A DNA stretch of 64,000 bases from contig JBAJFG010000073.1 in assembly GCA_037903475.1 (NCBI GenBank), positions 1,984,001-2,048,000 on the forward strand, written 5' to 3'. Shown here in pieces: positions 50,325 to 61,503 of this stretch. A model generated the notes under the pieces. The model did no database searches. It saw only the letters and a list, made by a program, of their open reading frames with translations, and was not told the origin of the DNA. Made by a program: the position numbers and the translations under genes. This stretch comes from Ancylostoma caninum. Taxonomy: Eukaryota; Nematoda; Chromadorea; Rhabditida; Ancylostomatidae. How positions within the stretch are numbered: the stretch's first letter is position 1; each line of letters starts with the position of its first letter.

Positions 50325-51910
50325 GGTTTTTTTCCGAGAGAAGAATTAAATGAATAAGTGGAGCACAGTAGATGTAGCCCTAGCATTGCAATAATGAAGT
50401 GGAAAAATAGGGCTCGGTAGGCGAACTTGGCCTGTGTCGGTCGCCAGTGGAATATTTAAAGTACCGTGACTGTTACAAAGGAGGGACATAAAATAGAAAA
50501 TGTTGAATGTTAAGATAGACAAAATTTTGTACTAGTTTATTTTGGCTCGACTTCAAATTGAACAGATCAAGTGGAATTTAAAATATCCTGCCTATTTTCC
50601 TCGAAAATGCTACCTCGCAGTGGTTTGAACAAAACTGGCTCAGATACACGGTAATGATACTGTTCAAGTCCTCTTTTTTTGCGAGGTTATCTTCATATAC
50701 TTCTCGCGAAAATTTCGTATTTGCTGTCAGTTTCCGGCGGAAATCCTGGAAACACATTCGTATCCTGCTCGGACGTGTATTGTTCCAAACGACTATACCA
50801 ACCAGCTACCTATTCCAACATAATACAGTGCGTCCCATAATTATGATCACCCCGGGAATTGGAGTTTTCCAGAAAGGAAGCAACCAGGGGAATTTCCGCT
50901 ATATGTGCCAGATTCCCCACCCTCAAAAACCATTGTAGCCAAGATCTCCTCCCTCCCAGTACCTCTTACCCTACAATTTTCACAAATATTTCTTACTTCT
51001 CACACCGTTTCATAATTATAAGATCACTTCACGAAATCCCCAAATTTTCCGACAAAAATTGAAACACATGCAGATCTTATAACCTACACTTCCTCCACGT
51101 TTGTTAGCGATCTCGAATTGGCATTACGGCATACTGGAAATGAAATTTCTTGTTGTTATGGAGCCAATATCGTCCAAAGTTCTCAGGATTGCTGATTTCA
51201 AGCAATCGACAGCTCCGAATAGAGGTTGTTTGTATAATTCCACCTCGAAACAATTCTTCAGAGGTTCTACATTAGGTTAACGCAAAAAAAGTTTGCGACA
51301 TCGTCTGCTATTCTTGCTTAAAAATTTGAGATTTCTTGAAATATTGACTTTGATGTGAGGGAGAGTAGCCTAATTTTACATTCAATCTGCAGTCCGCTTC
51401 TGCTCTGTGAGATTAAAGGCAGCACAAGTCGTAATCCTCGACTCGGACCTGAGCTGCGAACCCTAAAGTGGGCATCGCGCGCATCACGAATCTGCGAGGA
51501 ACACACACAGTAGCGACTTACCTGCAGAAAACGGCGAACTGCCGTCGCGTGCACGCCCGGTCGGCCAGTGCTTCGAAGGGCCCGACGCGGCAGCTTACGC
51601 ATTTACACGCATGCGGGCTGCTACCGATTCCCTATCTCCGTGCTGGGACCCATTTGCGCACGCAGGGCGCCGACGGAACACTCGCCCGCGCACGGAAGGC
51701 AGCATCGCGTTTTCCCGGCTTTCGCGGGTGTTTTACGCGATTTCACCACCGGATATGAGCAATACACCCCCAAAAACTCGAAAATCCGGCGAAATCACAA
51801 ACACGATGGTTTCGACGGGTGGTGCCTTTAAGGATACACTGGACGTGAAGAGCAGCACTGCAAATTTGGTTGGGACATGCTGCAGCCGAGGGCGACGCAA
51901 GGGAAGGTGT
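50325..51910. other. Intergenic DNA, no gene recognised
   Basis: Overlapping frames at 51318-51831 sit in a GC-rich patch and are open on both strands, which is typical of composition rather than coding. No domain recognised. Confidence 0.4.
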
Positions 51911-51912
51911 TA

Positions 51913-52094
51913 TACAGTCCTTCCCAAAAAGATAGACGGATTCTGTGATTACAGAAACGCGGTGGGACCTGAGCGACGGATGCAGAGAGAGTATGCTCCG
52001 AGTGAGAGGGTCGAGTAGGTCCCGCCACGATTCTGCGGGCGCAACGACATGAAACCGCATGCGCAATCCGTCTATCTTTTTGACAAGGACAGTA
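51913..52094. repeat. Small TIR element (MITE family C)
   Basis: Left end tacagtccttcccaaaaaga + tagacggatt (51913-51942) is repeated in inverted form at 52065-52094 (aatccgtctatctttttgac, then aaggacagta), with 26 or so of 30 positions matching. 182 bp, TA at both ends, no coding capacity. Tc1/mariner-derived by end structure. Confidence 0.78.
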
Positions 52095-52113
52095 TGTACT
52101 GCGCGTGGAGTAG

Positions 52114-52339
52114 AGGGCAATTTATACCGGATGCGCGCGACTGACGCGCGTGCGTCTAAATGATGAAGAATAGGGCCCAGTCGCATCGCAGTCGCAGGTC
52201 AGACGCACGCGTTTACGACCTCGCTGTGGCCGCGCGTTCTTTTTATTAAGGATGTGCGTGCCGTGTTGAAAAAACCCTAGCAAATGAATGCGTGCGACTG
52301 ATGCGCGACTGGCGCACGCAGCTAGTATAAATTACCCTT
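52114..52339. repeat. MITE family A, copy 2
   Basis: Ends agggcaatttataccgg and ctagtataaattaccctta, with internal gcgcgactgacgcgcgtgcg words. Same element as 31650-31891. Inserted 20 bp downstream of MITE C. Confidence 0.82.
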
Positions 52340-52885
52340 ATAGTGGCGGTTTAGACGCTACAAACTTGCTTACACCACGCGTCGACTGATAAACATCCGA
52401 GCGCGGACATTATGCTGTTGCGCTAAGGCTGATAGAGAAACCTGATCTGTTCGAGGGCTTTAAGGAGCATGCAGAAAGTTTTACGGGCACGCCCTACGTT
52501 GCAACTCGTGAAGTTTTACGCGCAGACACAAAGCCTGCTCTTTGGAGAGACGGAAGAATTGTCTAGGAAATTAGTGGGATGTTACCTGAAGTGATCGCAC
52601 TGGTAACGTTACATAATCGCTCCCCTCTGACGGAGAGCCATCTAAATTCGCACTGCGGTTGGTTGTTATCACATGCTACATGATAATTCCATCCATAACA
52701 TAGAGTTCATAGAGTAACATAACGTCATAACACAAAAGTAGTAAAATAACATAGAGTCACAACGAAAAGTTCTTATCCACAGATTATTGCCGGGAAGAAC
52801 TTTCCGTCGTTTCCTCCTTTATCCAGCTATTTCTACACACAGTTTGATGTACCGACGGTACACTTTGCGTCGCGTATGTATAGGA

Positions 52886-53030
52886 AACTCCAAACGTACG
52901 TAGACAAGAGTCGAGACCGCGGCGCGGCTCTCTTGGGCAGAGACGCAGGCGCACACTATCTGAACTCCCGTGACTCTGCCCAAGAGAGTCGCGCCGCGGT
53001 CTCGACTCTTGTCTACGTACGTTTGGAGTT
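52886..53030. repeat. Long hairpin: 57-bp arms, 31-nt loop
   Basis: Left arm 52886-52942 (aactccaaacgtacgtagac...gggcagag) and right arm 52974-53030 are reverse complements with a single mismatch. G/C-rich centre. No homologous second copy in the window. Could be a fold-back MITE or an inverted duplication; transcription would give a near-perfect double-stranded RNA. Confidence 0.88.
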
Positions 53031-53119
53031 CTTTGTATGTTGTGGTTGTTGCAGCGACGCCATCGTCCAGCGATGAGGTAGAAACGCAGATCCGGCTGCG
53101 AGCACCATCCGCTAATTAA

Positions 53120-53332
53120 TCCGACAGGTATGCCGCAATGGCGGACGCAGAAAGTGGGCGGAGGGAGGGGGAGGGATGGGAAAAAAGTGGGAGCTCTCCG
53201 CCGCTTTGGGGACCCAGATGGAAAATAAAATTAACAAAAATATTAATTATAGTAATGAACAATAAATCAAAAAATATATTAAAAATAATAATAAAAATAA
53301 ACAATTAAAAATAAACTAATACAAGATTTTTA
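53120..53332 (-). repeat. Dispersed AT-rich repeat (related to 48395-48480; start resembles 58020-58100)
   Basis: On the - strand the AT-rich block begins 'aatcttgtattagtttattt' as at 48.4 kb. The other end, 'ctttggggacccagatgga' preceded by a 'gtgggagctc' block, resembles 'actttgggggactcatattc' near 58060. Likely pieces of one interspersed repeat. Confidence 0.4.
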
Positions 53333-53672
53333 TTTGTATTGTAAAGTAATTCCAAAAATTTGTCGACCCATTCTCGGGACTGGTATGGGACATATGCTAA
53401 GCTTCTGTATACTAAATACATGTTTACAGAGCGTCACCTCGGAGTAAACATCGCGCTGCAATACGCGCGCGCGAGCTGATCCATTTAAATAGATCGAATT
53501 CTCAGTTGAAAAGCTATGGTTTCTAGCGGTTCGCACGTAGCCTTTGTACTGGGCCCGCAATTGCATCGATGCTCACTCTCTTCCAAATGCCATTGTAGCA
53601 GGGGCTTTGCCGCACCGCGACGAGACGCGTTGCGTGCCAAAGAAACAGTTTGGATGCAGGCGTCTGTATGTA

Positions 53673-53945
53673 CAGTGAGCGTCAATGGCGGTGGCCCATC
53701 TGCGGCCTCGAGAAGGACGCCGCGCAACAGCGCCGTACGCGCCATAGCCGATGTCTTCTGCTGATGTTTTGCTATTTCCAGCAGCTTTTCTACCCGTTTT
53801 AAGGATTTCCGACCGAATCGGGGAAGAAAAGCGCCTGAGAGTAGCATCTCGGCGGCAGACGACGACGATCCCAGCGCGTGCGGCGCGGTTGCGCGGCGTC
53901 CCTCCCGAGGCCGCGCATGGGCCACCGCCATTGACGTCCTCTGTA
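53673..53945. repeat. MITE family B, copy 2
   Basis: Same 273-bp palindrome as 50051-50324: ends tacagtgagcgtcaatggcg and ccattgacgtcctctgta; middle blocks such as 'gcttttctacccgtttt' are shared. The two copies are only 3.3 kb apart. Confidence 0.88.
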
Positions 53946-54642
53946 TGTGATCAACACTGGATTGCGCAAAAATCCTTGTGAGACATTGAAGTGTTATAAA
54001 TCCACCGTTCCTCTATGACGGAGAACCATGCTGGTAATACACAGTTTCCGTCAGGAGTACCACCCTCGAAACGGTTACCAATGACAGCTAGTGTTTGGCT
54101 GGAGTGAGAACAGATATGACAACACTCTCTCATTGCCCAACAAGTTCTTTAAATCCATGTTTGTGTACTTTAAACCCCAAACTCTCTGTAAACCTCGCTC
54201 GTGGAGACGGCGTAATATAGCATGCGTCATCCGAACTCACGGACGGCGCCTAATCTGCGGTGTGACGCCTCCCAACAACGTGGGGAGGCGTTCAGGGTCA
54301 TTCATCCGTTACTCTTCGTTTTTCTTGTCAATGGATAACTTTGTCACCTCAAGGAACACTTATTTTCACTCCTGACCCCACTTCTTGAATGCAATACTCA
54401 TTTTTAGCGGTGTTTGTAGTATTTTTCTATCATTGTCTAATCTTTTTAAATCCTCCTCTCTTTGCATTTCTAGCTTTAGCTTACACATATGATTTTATCT
54501 GTTTTCTCCCACGATAAGAGCACGTTCTATCATTTCTTTCTCTGCAAACTAATGATTTCGAACCTTCGAGATAGTGCCACATAATCCGCGCACTTTTCGC
54601 GTTATTTTTCTACCATATAATTTGCGTCGTAACCACTCGTAT
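53946..54642 (+). other. Upstream region of rsr-1
   Basis: No coding exon recognised. The last 200 bases are T-rich. A tattatag acceptor at 54643-54649, one base before the rsr-1 ATG, is a candidate SL trans-splice site. Confidence 0.45.
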
Positions 54643-54650
54643 ATTATAGG

Positions 54651-57600
54651 ATGGGAGATGCCGGATTTTTCCGAGGCACTAGCTCGGATCAAGATGGACG
54701 ATTCTCGGACAAAGAAAAGAAGTTACTCAAGCAAATGAAGTTCGAGAACACCCTGGACCGGAAGGTACTTTTGCTTCCTTAGCAAAGTCACGTTTCATTC
54801 ATTTTAATACTAGGATGATAGAGCTAGCAGATCAGTCGAGTAGATAGTGTAGAACTCTCTCAATCGACTGTTTGAAGGATTTTCGGCATGGTTTTTTCTA
54901 AGATCAATATGGACAAAATCAACTTGGACGTGATCAAGCCGTGGATCACAATGCGCATCAACGAGATCCTCGGTATCGAAGACGACGTTGTCATCGAATA
55001 TATTATGAGTCAGCTGGAAGAGAAAACTATTAATCCTAAAATCATGCAGGTACGTTTTTGCTTCAAACATGGGTATGCTAATCTTCTCTAACAACAATCC
55101 GTTCCAGATAAATATTACTGGATTTCTGAATGCCAGACGTGCGCGTGAATTTATGGGAGAACTATGGATGTTGCTGGTTGAAGCTGATGAAGCCGAAGAT
55201 GGCATTCCTCGCAGTTTGCTCGAGAAGAAGATTGACGAGATGCGTAAGGAGCCGCGACCAAGTGGAAATGGAGACGCAAAGCCAGAACCCACCCCACAAT
55301 CTGCAGATTGGGCTACTAGGTATGTTTTTGGAGAAGTTAGCGGTATGATATCAGTGTGTTGTGAGGGTATTCCCGAGCTTGTGAGGAGAACACGGGTTTG
55401 TCTAGAGAAGGATAAGTAAACTTTTCGTGACAGTTTCCATGTCCTTGAACCTGGGCACTTTCCGTTGATTTGTTGATTTTTCTTGTGACGAACCAGCTTG
55501 TTATGATTTAACGTTGGGTCATCAAGTAAAGTTCCATCATAACAACTTGGTTCGGCAGAAGGAAATCAAGTAGGTAAAAAGACTTTTGGCACTATTCCAC
55601 ATTAGGGGCCCCAAAATTTTCAAGAAAATTTTTTCGCCAAAATTTTGTGTAGAAGGGTTACTTGAGGTGCTAAACACGAATATCGCATCCGTTTAGTACC
55701 ATAACCACAATTACGCAGGGATACGGTAGGTATACAGTAGTAGATTTGGGGAAAATGCCGATTTTTGGCAGAAAACGGAGGTGTTACGCAAAATAATGTA
55801 GATAATCGTGATCGGTGTCTAGAACAACCCCTCTGCACAAAATTTGAGAGGATTATGTGAGATACCGTATCTACCGTGTACCTACCGTATCTCTAAAAAA
55901 AATGGGTTACGGTACCAAATGAATACGATATTCGTGTTCAGCACTTCAAATACCCCCCCCCCTGTGCAAAGTTTTAGCGGAACAATCTTTTTTTTTGAGA
56001 ATTTTGGAGCCCCTAATGTGGAATAGTGCCAGACTTTTAGAGCGTATCCAGAACAATAAAACTGGTATTTAATTGGGTTTTTGTGAAAAAAAAATCCATG
56101 AGATAAAGCTGTGCTGCCACTTAACTCGAGTTTGGTAAGTAAGATTCTGTCTGAGTGGGCTATAAAACTCATTCTGATAGTGCGATTCGTTTACTGCCAG
56201 CATTCCACAAGATTTTTCTCCAACTTTTTTTTTAATCTGACTGCTTCCGAGTTTTTATCCATTAATTCTAATGGAAGACCAGTACTCTGCTGGGGGAGCT
56301 TCTCAGAGATACTCCCCTATTCGTTATCTGCTAATTAAATGAAAGCTTTTCCATTTATCTTGAACTGTACGAGGCTGAAACAGCAACAAATGCTATGGGA
56401 GAGTAAAAATATCTAAGTGGCTCATATAAGGCTTTCATTGCACGGTGGTGCTTCTAGTAATGTTTGTTTACAAATAAGCATTGGTATGTTCGTATTGCTG
56501 CCGGACGGATGGTGAACTCTTCTGAGCAGAACGATTTCGCAAAACCCTTGCTGAAGGTCCCTATCAGTTCTCATGCACAGAAGGTATTAGCTACTTCTAG
56601 CATAACCACTTTCTCAGTGCTCCGCTTTGAGTTTTAGGGTCATCGCTATCCCGAGACAGTAGCTTTCTATCTAACACCCATCCATTACTGTTTTATTATT
56701 TTTATGTTATAGCTTGATGTAACGGATGATTCTATTTTATTATTTTTATGTTATAGCTTGATGTATCTAAAATTATAATAGCGCAGATCTTTTCAACTAG
56801 TAGTTAAAAGTGCACAGGAACTACCGGATTATTCTGTCACTCTCCCCACCGAAATTTATGTTGCTGCTTCAAATTTTCTACCTCATTACACTGAAATAGG
56901 TGTTTTGAACAGTAAAAACATTCTTTCTCGGCATTGATGAAGATCAAAACTCTCCATGCTGTAGGCTCCTATAGGTTTTGGGGCCATTAACGGCTCACAC
57001 AAGTTTAGGGGCAGTGGAGTATCAATAAATTAATTCTAGTACAGAACAGAAGGAATAGTAATGTCGTCGGTGGTACTATGGAAGCGCACCCATCATTGAT
57101 GATAATCCTCTCGTCAGTTGAAACAGTCAAGCTTTCTGATTCACAATGGGCTGCAGTGCATTTCCTGCTCCAGCCACTGTGTACTTTTGAAGTAAGTGTC
57201 CCAAGAATTCGTAACTAGGGTGTTCCATTCTCCCCAACACATGTCTCCTATTTGTATCAGTTGTGAATCTTACATTTTTTCGAAGACACAATGTGGAAGG
57301 ATCTAATGACGTAGTAAACAGGTTCATTCTCTCGAAAGCAGAACGTTCTTTCAGGTCCTGTTCTTTTTTCCGCTACCACCGGAGCAGTGAGTGCCTATTC
57401 TAGATAAGAGATCATGCTAGCATGGGGTTATCCGACTACACCGCACTAGTACCTTCCCAATGAGTTGCCAATTAACGCTTTAACGTTAGTTACAATATTT
57501 GCTTTTCTGTCGTTAATGCGCGGCCGTTATTTGATGGGAGGATAACCTTCAAGAAATGAGTAATTTGTCTTTACAGCTTCAATGGATATGAAAGGGGCTC

Positions 57601-59921
57601 TTGGAATATGTTTTGCTCACGCACTACGATTAGGATAAATGTGGTGAAAACTTCATATGTGCAATGTATTTGATGGATTGCAGTTAAGCTGGCTCAGAGC
57701 ACTCGAGTTTAAAGTGTTCTGGTGCGTTATAATGATTGCTGTTGCGAGTTTTGCTACAAACATCTCACTACGTAGAAGGGCGAGAAGTTGTAGTTATTTG
57801 AGGGGATTACCATCAGTGAAAACATATTGCAAAGAAGAACTAGTGATGTATAAATTGAGCAGCAACATGAGCACAAGCAGTGTTTGAGAAAAGCTTTGGA
57901 ATTATATGCAAATTTTAGTAGTAAAAAGTGCACTTGAAAGTCCCTTACTCCTACATATAACAGTATCATGTTCGTGTAGGAGTTGATCAAGTAAAAGATC
58001 ATTTCGCCGGACATTAAATGACGCAGGTCAGGGCGGGATCGTGGGAAAAATTGAGGTCGCCGTCACTTTGGGGGACTCATATTCGAAATTATAGAAAGTG
58101 ATGCTACCGAAACTCTAATAGTTAAATATTCAAAAATAGATATTCAAACATTAATGGTAAAGGACAACGGATTAAAAGTGAGCGAATGCAGAATTTTCAA
58201 CAATTTTACAATGTGCTTTTGAAGAATTTGGCAGCTCCTCTGGGCCCCAACCTCCACCCTCCTGGGTACGCTGCTGCAAGATAAAAAGCTCACAAAGTGC
58301 GAAATGCTCTTGCGGTAGACATAATGATACTTACGTTATTTCAAAATTGAAGACACCATGCCGTTGAACAGTGCGTTGTTGAGTGTAATTAAAGAGAAAC
58401 GATTACGAAAGTTGCGGTCCAGTGAACATGTCCAGATCTTCTCAGCTATTTTTAACCACATATACTCATGAAACATCGCAGGCTGGTATGCAAGTTGCAG
58501 ATGTGAACTGTATTACCTGCGATCATCACATCTATGACCGTATTGTAAGTAGCAGTGATTGTTTTCTTGTGGGTTTCATAGGTTTGTAATCCAGAATGAC
58601 TTCGGCTAATTTTAAGAATTGCTTCTTTCGGGGAAGCAAACGCGTTACTGGATTTGAATGCTCGCGTTCATGCCTCGGTTATCCTTCCCTCTTATTCCAA
58701 TGGGACCCTGAGTTACTAGCCCAAAGAGCGAATTTTTTGTAGAATTTAGTTGGCATTTGTCAACTTCACCGATGTGAGCGTAATCGTAGGTTCATTGGCT
58801 TTTTAGGTACAGTTCCTTGTCCGGTGGCCGATACACAGGTCCTACCAAGGAAAAGGAAGTGCCGGATGACCGTATTACTAAAGTCAGCCCCAGAGGAGGC
58901 ACCCCTCCGCGACAACGTAGAAATAATGCGGCTCGTGATGACACACCGCCTAGAAGGGTAAGTGCCACTTCAGCGACACCGCCTAGAAGGGTGAGTGCCA
59001 CTTCGTCTAAGTATTAACCGAGAAGCTATTCCATATTGCCTACATTTTCAGAGAGCACATGACGACCGGGAAAGGGATCGTGACAGGGACCGTGATAGAG
59101 ATCGTGACAGAGAACGTGACAAGGAACGTGAGCAGCGCAGGCAACAGCGCATAGAAGATGAGAGAAGAAGGGAAGAGGAGTCCAAAAAGAGAGAGGAAGA
59201 TAGGCTAAAAAGACGTGCCGAGGAAAGGGAGCGCGAAAGAAGGAAAGATGAAGAAAGAGCAAAGGAGAGGTAAGGGCGTAATTTCTCTACTTTGTTGAGT
59301 TAAACTGGGTGTCATTCTCCAATTAATAATTTACAGAGAACGTCGGCGTGCTGAGGAGAGGGAACGGGAGAAGCGTAGAAGGAGAAGTCGAAGTAGGTCA
59401 AGATCACGTTCGCCAGTGAAGAGGCGTTTCACAGAGGGCACGTCGTCGAGCAAACGCAAGCGAAGCCCTAGCTCTACTTCTGATGAAGACTCAAGGTTAT
59501 TATTTTAGCAGTTCACCTAGTCCTTCTTCGTTTATCACTGATAACCCAACACTTTTTTAGGAAAAAGAAGAGGAGCAGCAAGCGTAAGTATCGATCCAGC
59601 GATGAGGATTCGGAGTATGAAAGAAAGAAGAAGGATAAGAAGTCAAAGAAGCACAAGAAGGTATTCATCTTTGTATCTTGCTCTTTTTTCAATTGATGAG
59701 ACTATGGCCATCATTAGCCTTCTAGAACTTTTGAATCGTTCGCCTTTTAAAACATAAACAAAACACAAATCCCTTCAAACGTCTAGTTTATGTATCTTTT
59801 TCTTCTGAGTTGTGTTTGAATGTCCAGCGGTATATTTATTGTTTATTTGCAGGAAAAGAAAAAGAAAGAGAGGAAAAGGTCTCCAACTCCAAGTAGTGAT
59901 TCCTTGAGCGACACCGAGTAG
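54651..59921 (+). CDS. rsr-1: SRRM1-type splicing coactivator, PWI domain plus RS-rich tail
   Basis: Nuclear pre-mRNA splicing coactivator (SRm160/SRRM1). Eight exons join in phase: 54651-54764, 54903-55049, 55108-55319, 58807-58957, 59052-59269, 59337-59495, 59561-59660, 59853-59921, giving 389 aa. The N-terminus MGDAGFFRGTSSDQDGRFSD is the hallmark of metazoan SRRM1. The PWI domain spans about 40-125 and includes the signature VIKPWITMRI and the IEDDVVIEYI and FLNARRAREFMGELW segments. After a linker with GGRYTGPTKEKEVPDD there is an R/D/E-rich region (about 210-300: DRDRDRDRDRDRER), an RS stretch (RSRSRSRSRSPVKRR) and a Lys-rich end with SPTPSSDSLSDTE. Shorter than mammalian homologues. 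Intron 3 (3.5 kb) contains a palindromic repeat at 55.6-56.0 kb. A second in-frame donor follows exon 4. Confidence 0.94.
55588..56029. repeat. Palindromic MITE, complete copy (rsr-1 intron 3)
   Basis: Left end ggcactattccacattaggg + gcccc is mirrored by ggagcccctaatgtgg + aatagtgcc at the right end, and 'gctaaacacgaatat' and 'atattcgtgttcagc' also pair. 442 bp. Partial relatives at 5900-6060 and 10127-10256. It contains a run of nine C (55.96 kb). No coding capacity. Confidence 0.82.
56691..56765 (+). repeat. 44-bp tandem duplication in rsr-1 intron 3
   Basis: 'ttttattatttttatgttat' followed by 'agcttgatgta' occurs at 56691 and again at 56735. Copies are identical over about 31 bases. A simple replication slip. 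Confidence 0.75.
58941..58996 (+). repeat. 33-bp tandem duplication creating two splice donors at rsr-1 exon 4
   Basis: 'acaccgcctagaagggtaag' + 'tgccacttc' is followed 33 bases later by 'acaccgcctagaagggtgag' + 'tgccacttc'. The first donor is at 58958 and the second at 58991. Use of the second adds exactly 11 in-frame codons (VSATSATPPRR). Both donors match the consensus well. Confidence 0.85.
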
Positions 59922-61503
59922 TTATCGACGTGTTTCTCATGTTCCCTCAATTGTTCATGTGGTATCTCCTCTTGCTGTTTCTCTTATTTTTTTTTTGATT
60001 TGGGATGGATTTCCCTTTTATTCGTACCAACCACTACCTTCGAAGAGTCATGATTTTTTTCTATTTATGTGTAGCATATGATTCAATCATTTGTGAAGTG
60101 CGGGCCCTTATGGTTGGTCCGTGTGTTTAATTCACGGCATCTCATGTTTTTTCTAATCAACCGATGCGTTGCTGTTGTTGAAGTTTCTGCGTTCGTTGCT
60201 GTTATTTCTTTTCGTATATTAGATAAAATATTTGTTTTTTTTTTCTCATGTATACTTGTTCTAGTGGTTACAGTAGTCCCGGTGTTTTCTCTTCACTCTT
60301 AATGGTATTAGATTATTCGAGCATTGCCTTCATTTCTTACTGAATATTGTGAACGCCTCGCAAACTGAGGATTTCCGATTTGTTGGCAAAAGTTTGGAAT
60401 ACAAGAGAATTGTTTTTGTCCGAGTTGGTCCTCTATGTTTGTTTGTCGTACAGCTGTTATTCAGAAAAGTACAGCATGAGCGCGTTTCTAGTTCAAGTGA
60501 ACCAGTTTTATGTTCAACGTGGTTTAATATTATGGATCTCTTCACAGTTTTTTAAATTCGTTTCAAGTAATTTTATTCCTATCCTGGCGTGGAGGTGAAC
60601 TCCTATGGACCACTTTTCTTCGAACATTTCCTTCAACTCCCATGTATCGCTCTCCTCCAACTTTACCTACCTTTTTTAAAAATTCATCGCCTAGTACTTA
60701 TAGTCTGTTTTACTTGGAAAGATAGATGAAGATCTGGCAGAGAGAAAAATAGCAAGATATAGTAAGAATTGCAGAGGAATTAAAAAAGAAATCGCCAATA
60801 TGTCCGAATACTCAACTGCCGTCGCGTTTGAGACAGACTATACATACTAGAGCGCAAAAATTATCGAGGAAAAGGTTTAACATCTGTGGGGATGTGATAC
60901 CACTTCCATTTTCGGAAGATGTACTCTAACCTGTTCAAATAGATACATGCGCTTTGTCCTCCACCCCTGGAATTTGTAGTTTAGTTTAGGTAGGGCGCAT
61001 TGGAATAAACCATGTTGAATGGACCTGTAAGCAGATGGGCAAACACGAAACAATGGAGCATTGTTAGACCAAATGTGCAGCAGAATCTGTGGGCTCTGGT
61101 TTAGTCGCGCTAGAATTTCGAAGTCATCAAATTGTGAAGTAATTCTGAGCTCATAGTACCTGTAATCCCATAGGAAAAGGCGCCGAGTTCCGCAATCCTT
61201 GACCCCACTCCACACCGTTTTTTTTCTGCCTCATGACCCATACTCGTCGACTATATGTGTTTTGGGCGAGTCCCTAAACCATGACTTGTTGTGCATCCAC
61301 AGATTCATACTCGCTGTAGTTTTGCACTATCGAACCAGTTTGATATCGACTGAAAACGACGGAATCTCGCAGATAATCCGCTCAATAATCTCAGAAATCA
61401 GGACTATTAGACATAGACGCAGTTAACGTTGTGGTTAATTGCTCTGGAATACATGTGAACGTCTGAAGAAGTAACTATTTAGAGGTTCGACCTCTCGTGG
61501 TTT
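59922..61503 (+). other. rsr-1 3' UTR and intergenic DNA
   Basis: T-rich sequence after the rsr-1 stop; no canonical AATAAA was found close by. The - strand frame 61215-60877 (112 codons) has no recognised domain. A ctatttag acceptor at 61474-61481 precedes the small gene at 61504. Confidence 0.4.

Noticed and set aside
51318..52186. Cluster of overlapping frames on both strands
   Set aside because: G/C-rich composition and MITE C explain the open frames; no known protein features.
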